Source of the DNA: Epinephelus fuscoguttatus
Taxonomy: Eukaryota > Chordata > Actinopteri > Perciformes > Serranidae
Assembly: GCF_011397635.1 (NCBI RefSeq)
Contig: NC_064753.1
Location: 36,046,322 to 36,110,321 of the forward strand
Direction of reading: 5' to 3'
Length of the DNA: 64,000 nt
Every line of letters begins with the position of its first letter. Position 1 is the first letter of the stretch. A model generated the notes under the pieces. The model did no database searches and had not been told where the DNA came from. It worked only from the letters and a program-made list of their open reading frames with translations. Both the position numbers and the translations under genes were made by a program. Below are positions 37,401-48,964 of the stretch, piece by piece.

Positions 37401-40400
37401 ATTTCTCATTAATGTTTCGACTCTTATGTTGCCAGTGAGACGTCATCTAGCCATCATTTATTCATTTGTAATAATGTAATGACAAGCGTTGTTTCTAAAG
37501 CAATTGACGCCTTTATGTATCAAGTTTACAGTTTAATGTAACCTGTGCTATGGTTTTCAATCTCCTTTCAGATGATATTTATGCATATGCGCTGTCAAAG
37601 ACGCTGACAAAAGTTTCGTCGCCTGCAACTGTAGGCCTCTACTCTTCATGTCAGAATCGAATTAACATGATCCTTGAACAAATGGAAGGTACGTAAACAC
37701 TCTGTCCCCCAACATGTCATCTCATTTGTCTGCTGGATGAGACCTGCTTTAATAGACCACTTAAAGCCTGATGACAGTGTCTATAGTATGTGGGTTGGAA
37801 GTACAGCATATTTATAAGGTCTTAAAAATTCATTTGTTGGCACTAAATGTAAGAGCGGACAGTGCCTGATTAGAAGTGTCCACTTTAAACATGACTGAAG
37901 TGTGTGAAACAATAGTATGTTAAAAATGCTGTGACAGCATGCGTTAATTCTTGCATGGACTTTGCCACTGCAGTCAGAAAATCAGAGCTACCTGTTGGCA
38001 TGTGTATGAGCTGTGCACCACCTCAGAGCTGGCTCACGCTCTAATGACTTTTTCCACAACTGACTGATTGAAAAGTGGACGTTGTATTTCTGCTCTGCAC
38101 ACCTCCAGGGGGTCTCTGTGTCCTTAAGTACACATACCATAACTCTCACGTTGCACATACAGCACAGTGCATTCAGAAAGTATTAGAGGCCTGTCACCTT
38201 TTCACATTTTGTCTTGCTCCAGCTTTATGCACAAATCATTTTAATTAATTTCCCCCTCTCATCAATCTACACAATACTCTATAATGACAAAGCAAAAAAA
38301 GGGGTTTGAGAACCAAGAGATATGATCCTGATCCACAAATTGGGATATGGATTCAGTCATCCAATCCTACCCCGAGTCCAGATCAAATGTTGTTCTTGGG
38401 TATTTCAAAACTCTAAGGTGGAGGTCTAGTACTGAAATAGTAGGTGCTCGTTTGCGGCTATGGAGTGAGAGTACGGGCAACAGGATGTTGACTGCAGTGC
38501 ACCTAACGGCTTCTGAACAATTATAATTGGACAAACAAAAGCACTAATGTCAGAAACAAACAAATAACTGGAATAACCACCTCATGGTTGTTTGCCTCCG
38601 CATCAAGCTGCAACAACAGTTTACATCCATGTCTGTCCAGACTCATACGTAGTCATGGCCATTGACAATGCTTAAAATATGGATGTAGCTACATATTCTA
38701 AAACAGTGGCTCCCAACTGATGGGTTGCAGTCCAGAAGTGGGTCAAGGGTCCATTCTGAGAGGATCACAAGTGACTCAGGAACATTTCAAGATTGTAAAA
38801 AACACACTTCCTGCTGTAGAGTGAGTGATTAATGGACAGCTACTTGAGAGAGACAGCAAACCAGCTCAATGACATGGCCAAAAGCAAGTACAATGCTGAA
38901 TATATTAAACTCCTTGGACCTTGAACTAATGACTAAGGAGAAATCTGGACCCTGTGGCTGGACCAGCTGGGAACCACTGTATTCTCTATACAGACTCTAC
39001 ATTCAGTGAATGTAAAGTCTGTAGGCAAACCCCGGAGATCTTGAAGAAGAAGAAGAGCGGATGAGCCCTGGTTTCCGGTTGTAGGCTGTTTGTAGTCCGC
39101 GTGATATTGACCAATCACGTTTGAGCCGACTGCAGTTGTTGCCAGGTTAAACGGTCCTTGCAGTGAACTAACAAGGCTGAATATAATTGGCGTCACTGCA
39201 AACTCTGAATCCATCGCAATGGTTCAGCATATTTACTTATATATAAACGGAAGTCGGAAACGAAAAATCGCCTCCTCCGCCCAAATCGAACCGGAATGCC
39301 AAAAAATCGGGGGTCTGCCCCCAGAGGCTGTATCGCCGTCTGCCAGAAGTCAGATGCCGAATACAGCTGATGGGTTCCGAGAATGGGAACCACTATTCTA
39401 AAACATGGATCATTCACACACATCTTCAACCCAGCAGTACAGAAGATCAGCACCCAAGGTAGACACCCAAGATTAGTGTCACCAGTTTAGTATCTGACCA
39501 AATGTCTCCCCTTCTGTTCCTGAGTTACGGCATTAAATAATGGGCAGAAAAGTGTTTTTGCAGAACATGATGATGCCACAGTGAAGCTGAACATGCATCA
39601 CTCTTGAGATATGGCCAAAAACATGTTGTCTGAGGTCACACTGACCTTAACCTTTGACCTCTACCAAAATCGACTCATCGTTGTGTCCAAGTGGGCATTT
39701 GTGCCAAATTTGAGGAAATTCCCTCAAGGCCTTACTGAGATATGGGAGTGAAACAGGTGCAAGGTCACAACGATCTCGACTTTTGACCACCCAACCCGAA
39801 TCTGTTCATCCTTGAGTCCAAATAAATATTGTGCCAAATTTGAATTTATTTCCCTGTGGCTTTCTTGAGATGTCGAAAACACATAACAGCATAAAAACAG
39901 CTCAGATTAACAAACATACACAGGAAGCTACAGAAGGCAGTTTATGTTGCAGGTAAGTCGCAGGTTCAGAAAACTATAAAATGACTGAAGAAGAATCAGG
40001 TCGAAGATATTTCAAATAGAGCTGCCAGACTTTGTAGAATTCATCTGCTTTGAGTAAGATATTCCAAATGAATCAGCTCAAATATAACTTTACACCAACC
40101 CTTAACAGATGTACCTTATCACTAGTCCACTATTATAATACATGTTATTCTAGGAGCAAAAGTAAGAATGTTAAATACCTCTTTGCTACCTACAGTAGTT
40201 ATATTTCTACTTGGGAGACCCAGAATCAAGGGCTTGGATCCATTACTAAATCTCTTTTTATCACATAGCATTTCAGACCAATACTTCTGAAATTTACGAC
40301 ATGACCAAAGGCAATGGGTTATGGTACCTATTTCGGTTTTACATTTTTACAAACACAGACACAAAAGAAAGGGGTTAAAAGAATGCCTGGGATTATATGT

Positions 40401-43400
40401 ATTCTCTGTATGATTCTGAACATTTGTTCAAGTACAGATGGATATCTTTTGGGTGTAACTCCAAAAACCCTCTTGTCTCCTCTTAAGGGGTTACTGACAA
40501 TTCTTTCTCCCACACACCTTTAATCCCCTGTGTATTAGTAGGAGACATGCCGCACATTATGTCATAAGACAAACTGAGAGTCACCCTCCCTGGTTGTTGA
40601 AACAGCGTTTTCTCAATACCAGATATCTCAAGATGATCTAGTGGTCTTCGTAAGATGATGCCCTAAAAATCTTGTTTTGTGAGATGGTACTTCTTTATTA
40701 CTTGAAAAAATAAGTCTCCCAATTTGATCATACCTTTGTATTCCAACTGACAGAGGGCTGGATCCAATGTCCCTGGCAAAAATTCAGGATTGTTAACTAT
40801 TGGGGTAAATATGGAAGTTGTTTTGAACCTCGCCTCCAAACAGCAGGTTGATCGTCATGCTTTCAAAGCATTGACTATTATCGGATTGGCGCTGTTATAG
40901 CTTATGTTTTTAAAATACTTCAAAAAATAATAAATCTTGAAATCTGCATTTCGATGAAGATGATTCAATGTCCAGCCAAATGTATTTAGACTTCTAACTC
41001 TGTACTTAGTGGAAGCACCTTTGGCAGCAATTACAACCTCGAGTGTTCTTCCTCCAGACGTTGGCACTTAGAACCAAGGCCAAACTGTTCAACCTTGGTT
41101 TCATCAGATCAAAGAATCTTGTTTCTCAGAGTCTAAGAGTCCTTAAGGTGCTTTTTGCAAACTCCAAGCCCGGCTTTCATGCGTCTTTCACAGAGGAAAA
41201 GCTTCCGTGTAGCTATTTTCATAAACCCCAGATCAGTGGGGTTCTGGAAGTCTCTCCCTGTCGCTACATAAAATCAGTGGAGCTCAGCCAGAGTGACCAT
41301 CAGGTTCTTGGTCACCTCTCTTACAAAGGACCTTCCTGCCACAATAGCTCAGTTGTTCCACACTTCTTCCATTGTGACACTGTGCTCATGGGAACCTTCA
41401 ATGCAGCAGATTTTTTTTTTGTAGCCTTCCTCACATCTGTGCTTCAACACAGTCCTGTCTCTGAACACTGCAGGCAGTTCCTTCAACCCCATGGCTTGCT
41501 TTTTCCTCCGACCTGCATTATCAGCTGTGAGACCATATATAGACATACATAGACGGGTGGACTCCAACCAAGGTGTGGAAACATCTCAAAGGTGATCAAG
41601 AGAAATGGGAGGCACCTGAGTGTCACAAAAAAATTACAATATTCTGCTTTTACTTTGTCATTTTGGAGGAATACTTTTTGAATGCACTGTAGTTTATATC
41701 CCAGCTCAAGGTGTGTTCCCATCACACACCTCATATAGTAGCCCAAACACATTTATGTCGTATAGGATGTATAGTAAACAATTATGTTAATCACATGGGT
41801 TTGTCTTAAACAAACAGTGTGCTCTTTTCAGAGGCTCTACATAATACTCTGTCCAAACAACCACACTCCGTACCATTTACACTAATTTTCATAAACAAAA
41901 AACAGGTGCCACCTTGAACTTTAAGGATAAAAAGCACATATTTGAAAGAGAAATACACAAAACAACAATAAATCACAGAGTAGGAGACATCAGAATTCCA
42001 CAAGCGAGTACACAGTCACCTTGGACAATAAATATGTGAAGACTCAAACGCGAAAATACAGGTTTCTATTTTAAAGACGAGTGACATTGAACAGAGTGAA
42101 TGGAGCATGTGCTACTCTAGTGAAGGGCTCCGATTGAAAAGACTAGTGTAAGGTTGTTTCTTTGTGTTACCCAGAAGGTCTCGCAGTATAGGGCTGTCAT
42201 AATGATTTTTTTTTTCAACCTTGGCAGAGGGCTGGACCAAGCTTGATGTTCACACGTGTCCATACAATAATAAAGCTTTAAAAGGACTGCAAGCCAGACA
42301 GTCATTCACCTACTCTACATATATTATCGTGCTGGTTGCCATGACTTGATTGATTGAAAAAGCAGTCATTTGAATATGAAATAGGCCTAAGTATTTCTGC
42401 AGAAAGGTCAGGGTTTTAATGTTCCCTGGAAAGTTTTGGGTTTAGCGCCATGGCCAGGACATTAGGGCTGACCTTCCAATCCATTTATGGACAAAAAATA
42501 AAAAAATATGGCGAAAAGGTAGTTTCTTCCAACACTAGAATTAAAATAAAAATATTCACAAACGAAAAAGCACTAATGGTCAGTGATAAGTAGTCTTTAA
42601 CTTTTGATTGAACACTAAATTAAAACCCTCGGCGCACACTGCAGCACAATCAAACAGATGCGCAACTCAGAGCATCAGAAGTGTCTCTGACACCAGACTC
42701 AGAGCGGACCGGTGGAACTGGAAAATGCATATTAGGCCTACTAGTTACTACTTACGTTTTTCAAGTGAGTTGTGATATTCCAATTGCTTTTGGCAAATCT
42801 GCCACTCTGCTTTCTGGGGGTTTTCGGGGCATATTTTAAAGTGCAACCACACATCTGATGATCTTTTGGACATGTCTGCCAGCTCTGAGTGCGCTCATTG
42901 TCAGTATCGGACTGGTGGGGGTTAGTGTTGCGTTTAAGGCCTCCCCCCAAAAAACAGGAAAAAAAGCGCCGAAGCTTCAATTTTTTTTTTTTCACAATCA
43001 AATCCCGTGCCATCAAATGAAGCTTTGAAGCTTCGAATTTTTTGGGTCAGCCCTACAGGACATTATCAGCATTGGTGAGAACCGAATAAATTAAGCAAAG
43101 GACATAAGTCCAAGCCAACGACATGTTGTTTTACCTGTCTTGATGTCTCTCTACCTTTATTGAAATTGTTTATCCTTACATGTACCCCAACCAGCTAAAT
43201 ATTGTATCCCAAATGTAAATTTCATCAATGTTTTGTGTCTCCTCAGCAACCCCATTTGGACAAAGGAGAACCAGTACCACCGTAACATCAGGTTCATTTA
43301 TGTACAGTTTAGTGCCTGGCATTTTGCAGGCAGTGACCTGCTTTGGGCCGGCTTGGCCATACGGCTGCTTCAAGCAATGCAGATAAACTTTGGGAAGTTA

Positions 43401-46400
43401 CAGCTTGTCGTCTACCGTGTGGCTCAATATGACGAGGAAGACGAAGTCAAGAAGAAGGTTTGTGAATTGCTTTAACTTTTCTTAGTTATTAAGTCATGTT
43501 AGTGCAATATTTTCATTCAAGTAAAAGTACAGTTACTCGTGTAAATATGTACTTCGATAAAAGTAAAAAGTAGATCAGTGAAAATGTACTCTGAATAACC
43601 GTCACTGCTAGGGCTGGGCTACATGGAGAAAATCAAATATTACAATATTTTTGTCCAAATACCTCGACATCAATATTGTGACAATATTGTAGGGTTGATT
43701 ATTTGTGCTTTCACAAAATATTAACACATTTATATTATACAATTATAACAATTATCAACAATTATATTTTTGATAAATAATCAGTAATGTAGATAAAATG
43801 ACTAATAGGTCAGGGTTGCCCCAACTAAGAATTTTCCTGGTCGACCAATAGTCATCATTTAGGGCCATGAGTCGACTAGTCGCCCACGTGTTTACGCTGT
43901 CGGCTAATGGGCATGTAGCTACTTCTATGTTTCAGATGATACATCATGTTTGTAGTCGAAGAATGATAGGCAAACGCCAAACGCCTGCAGAGTTTACATA
44001 TCACCTTGGGTTTGTCCTTCACCTTCTCAAAACAAACCCACACTTTGGATTTCCTGCCTGACATGTTATTAACTAGCCTGTGGAATAACCGCAGGTACCA
44101 GTCCTGGAAATTAGGGACCGTACACATTCTGCATCCTTAACTACTTGGAAAATGTGAGGTCGGGCACTGGGTGTTACTCTTGCGCCTTTTCTGTGCCAGC
44201 TTGCTAAGCAACCCTAGCAAGCACCTTATAGCCTATTTACATGAAATCCTGAGTGCAGAGCTGATCTTCTTCCAGACGCTGTTTATAAGTGTGTAGGCCT
44301 ATTGACTGTGGGACAGATGTAAAGCTCTGGGTAGCCCTGCACTAACATGATCAACTTTTTCATATTTCTCAGACCGAATATTTATGGAAGAAGAGAAAGA
44401 TATCTGTCAGCTATGATTGGTTTGTAGTGTGACTCCTTTCTGACTGCTGAGCGTGGCCTCTTCCTGTGTCTGTCCTTTCAAATTACATTCCTGCATAGTC
44501 CAGTCATATAGGTTTTGATTTGTTTTGACAAGGCGCAGCTCCTGATAGAGTTTCAGGTTTGTTTGTTTTTCTGCGACTAAGTGACCAATTAAATCTTGCC
44601 GACTAATGGCCTGGACAATGGACAGACTTTTGGTCGACCATTAGGGGGCAGCCCTACCAAAATCTGAGACAATATTTAGTCACATATCATGATATCGAGA
44701 TATAGTGATATATTGCCCGGCCTTGGTTACTGCATTACATTTCAAAGGGGAAAGGGGGGTGGGGGTGAGGGGGGGATAACTATGACCTATTAAATCATAT
44801 AGCTAAAAAAAAGTTGCTTTAACATGTCAACAGACATCACACCACAGAGCCCCTCTGTCCAAAGCTACAGGCATGTTCCGTAGAGAGCACTTTGCAGCCT
44901 TTGCACGCAGCTAATTATCACCCAGACAATAACACAGACGTGGCCGACAACAGAAAAGAGCTACAGACACCTCGGCGGGTGCAAAAAGAAATATGAAGCA
45001 TCATAAATTAAAAGTGATACTTAATGCAGAATCTGTGCAATCAACAGCAGAATAAAACATCCCTGAGGCAGGCGAGAGCTGCAGAGTTTTTGCATACTTT
45101 GAATGAGTGTGCTGCTGCACTCACCTGGCAGATGTCATGCTGTGTGTCACCTGTTCTCCTCAGTTTGCACCAGTTTCAACTCCGGTCGTTCATCCTCACA
45201 GCGTCCACTCGGCCTCTCGCTGTCCCACTAAAACCAGTCCCAGTCTCTCTGTCAGGAATTGTTGTCTAAAATCAGCAGAAAGTACTCACACACCTCATCT
45301 AAGGTGACGCTGCTCAGTAAATGTAAAAGACACACGCTGGTCAAATTCACCATCATCACCAGCGACACAAAGAGTATAGACGAATCAAGAGAGACACCCG
45401 CCCCTCTTTTTTTGTCAAACTCATATCAAACTCAGATTAAACAGTAAAAATTAGCAGTGCTGATCAAGTATGTACCAAGATTATGTTACTGTAACACTTA
45501 TTTCTCGCCTAACATGTCCTCAAAAACATATTTTAGTGCTCTTTTTGGCTGTAACATGACTATTTATAAACAGGAAGCGGGCGCCATACTGTTTCCTGTA
45601 TTGTAAAAACAGAAATACTGAGATCAAACCGTAAAACTAAGCAGTACTGACAAAAGATGAACCAGGATTATGTTACTGCGTTGCCTATTTCTCACCTCAA
45701 ATGTTTTCAGAAACATATTTTAGTGCACTGTTTGGCCGTAATACAACAACTTGTGAACAGGAAGCGGGCGCCATACTGTTTCCTGTATTGTAAAAACGGA
45801 AATACTGAGATCAAACAGTAAAAATAAGCAGTGCTGACAAAAAATGAACAGGATTATGTTACTGTGTTGCCTATTTCTCGCCTCAGATGTTTTCAGAAAC
45901 ATATTTTAGTGCTCTGTTTGGCCGTAATACCACCATTTGTAAACAGGAAGCAGGCGCCATACCATTTCCTGTATTGTAAAAATGGAGGCCCAAAAAAATA
46001 CTGAAATCAAACTAAGCAGTGTTGACAAAAAATGAACCAGGATTATGTTGCCAATTTTCCACCTCAAATGTTTTTAGAAACATATTTTAGCTAACTGTTA
46101 AACTAGCGGCTGGCTAGTTTGTTACTAGCCATATTTTTTTTTTTTAATCAGTCCCTATTTAAACAACTGTATAAATGACTCAGTATACAGTTGAGAGTAT
46201 ACAAACAGCCAGGGGGATAACATACTATACAAAGATCTTATAAGATCTACAGATGTCAAGTGTCTTAATAGCCTTTTTGTTCGTCAAATCAAAGAGCAGT
46301 TTCATTTAGTGATTAATATCATTCAGAAATACACCAATATGAGCTTTTTTATTACTAAACTTACATTTATGGATAAAATACTTTGCCAGAATCATCGCCA

Positions 46401-48920
46401 ATTATCTAATAGTTGTTAGTGACATTTCAGTCCGTACCAAAGTTGTGGACCAATCAACAAACTGGGGACTGGCATTGCTATCTGTAGAGAATGAGACTAA
46501 AAACACAGCCTTGGCATCTAACTTGCTTCTCGTCTGCTTTATGTTTTGTTTTTAAAATTCAGATGGTGGAGGATGGTCCTAACCATTGGCGGTCCAAAAA
46601 GATCTGCTGCTGCCCTCTGTGGTTTTTTGTCTTGTCCATTATTGCGATACCAGTTTTCATCCTGATATTCTTTTTGACTGTTATCGTTCCCCAACAAGAG
46701 ACCCAAACAAACGGGACAGTGACTTCTTCAAAAGGCCAAACGGATGTGCTGCATGGCCTGCTCATCGCCGTGTTAGGAGTCCCTGCAGCATCCGCACTGA
46801 GGTTTGTTTTTATGATGGCTAAGAACCTCATCGTAAACCTGGATCTGAACATCACGAAGGGGATGGACAATGAGAAGGTAAGCTGCCAACTGGGCTTCAT
46901 GAACCAAGTGAGGAAAGAAATGTGGTTTCTGTCTCGATTTATCCAGTTTATGGAGGTGTTTGAGAGGAGGAGGATCCGTGTGGTACTGAAGATCACCAAT
47001 CTGGACCGCTGCCCCCCCAAGAAAATCGTTGCAGTTCTGGATGCAGTCAACATTCTGCTTTCAGAAGAGGAAAGTCCGTACATTTCCATTCTGGCCGTCA
47101 ACCCAGATATTGTTGTGCAGAAAGTGAACTTTGCAGATGGCTGCTTCAGCAAACAAGACAGAGCTTATGCACTGTTGAACCAAATCGTGACTCTGGCCTT
47201 CACAGTCCCACCACTGTGCGATGATTCAAAACAGAGTTTATTTCAAAGCCTCACTAGCAGTTCAAAAACCCCTCGGAACGTAAGCATGAATGTACTTAAA
47301 CGTAGAACTGGGAGCCTTGTAAAGACATCTTCCTCAGATTTATTTGGAGTGGAGATTGCACATGGAACTAAAGAGGCATATCCACTGATGGATAAGCCTA
47401 AAACTGCACTAGCAGTGGATGTAAACGAGGAGGAGGTAGAGAATCTGGTTAGGAGCATCCTGACCAGCAACAATACAAAGCTGACCAAGTATATGGTAGA
47501 GGATGCCATGTCTATGAGGAGGGCGATCAACTCCATTCGAGTAACTGTGATAATCTTGAAGGCCTTGAAGCAAGAGCTTCCTGAACCAGAATACATTGCA
47601 GCATGGGTGATCCTGGCCAATCAGTGGCCTTGCCGCCTCAGCTGGATCATCCAGTGCGTGGAAGATGCTCAGCAGAGAGCAGGTACTGATGGTATCAATG
47701 AAGCCAATGCTGGTGATTCAAAGACCTTGTGGAAAGTCTTCAGTGAGTCCAGGGCAGAGCTGTATGTGATGAGTGGACATATCGAGGACCTCCTCGAGCA
47801 GGATGGAGATCCTGAGATGTTTGAAAGACTTCTCATGGTAGATTTCCAATTCACTGTAAAAGACTTGAAGACATATGAAGTGGCCATGGTGAACCTGGAC
47901 TATTCAATGAGGAAGGAGCTGGCTTACATCAGAGGGACAGCCAGGCTGAAAGATTCTGGTTGGATGAGGGACCTAGCTCCTCTGCCAATCACAACCATCA
48001 TCAAAATGAACACAGAGGATGTGTGCAAAGAGGTAAGATAGACCGTCCTTCTTTAAAGTTATTTAAACAACTTTAAGATTTCAATTCTGGTTGATCTGAC
48101 AACACCAATGGTTACCCGTGGTAGCAAATTGCAGTGCAACACTTCCTGAGCAGCTACTTAATCAGAAATACTACAGTAGAACAACTGGTGTATCTGTTTA
48201 AAGTTCAGCCAAACAAATTCATGTTGTTTGAATGAAGATGTCAGTCAAATACTTGTTTGCATCATACCCGCTGAAACTGTCACTATATTCTGAAAAAAGT
48301 GCACGAGACGGTTTGTAAAAAACAAATCATGTCCTTCCTCTTCTTCCTACTGCCTCTAATGGCGTTCACTAGAATCACAGCAGTGCATCCAAAAACAGCT
48401 AATCAGAGCCAAAAAGTCTTTAAAGCAGCTGTTAGTCAAACTGTCGAACTAAGTAGCACTGATTGAGTCAAGATTGTGTTACTATATTGCCTAAAATGTT
48501 TTCAGGAACTTATTTCAGTGTACTGTTTAGCTGTAAAATGAGAACACAACCTCCTGGGCTCTGATTGGTTGTTCTCATTCACATGCAACAGGGCTATTAA
48601 AAGCTTACAAGGCAACAGAGTAGGTTGAGGAGTATGCTTTTTTTCACAGATTGTCTGTAGCATTTATATCTGTGTGAATATAGTGACAGTTATGAAAAAA
48701 ATATGAAAAAGTTATTTTTTTTATAAGTCACCCAACTACAGCTTTAATACAGCTGCAGATGTGGACTTAGGTGTATGAGCAGTTAGCAGTCAGTTATCAG
48801 TGAGATAAATAAACATTAAAGCTGAATTACATGCCACATCCTTTCCTGTGAATCCCTTGTGCATAGGTATCCAATTTTGATGAAGCACAGGAATGGCAGA
48901 CCCCGCCACTTACAATGAAA

Positions 48921-48964
<44 letters not shown>

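Larger units (their letters stand above)
38161..41695 (-). mobile_element. Tc1-like transposon remnant split by a 2.7-kb insertion cluster
   Basis: Outer ends are inverted: CAGTGCATTCAGAAAGTATT at about 38167 and AATACTTTTTGAATGCACTG at about 41670. The left piece runs to about 38307. The right piece resumes at about 40985 with CTTTGGCAGCAATTACAACC and carries a transposase remnant on the - strand (for example the region complementary to TTGGTTTCATCAGATCAAAG). Part of the transposase is deleted, and stops abound. It lies in KAP-like intron 2. Confidence 0.75.

Noticed and set aside
41043..41552. 169-codon + strand frame
   Set aside because: It is the antisense of a Tc1-like transposase remnant, not a gene.
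43228..43300. Exon 3 of the KAP-like gene read in the frame that joins exon 2 directly
   Set aside because: That frame destroys the conserved FSAWHF segment and meets a stop. The conserved frame needs another exon.
46559..47152. 197-codon - strand frame
   Set aside because: It is the mirror of the conserved KAP-like exon on the + strand, whose protein match is clear.
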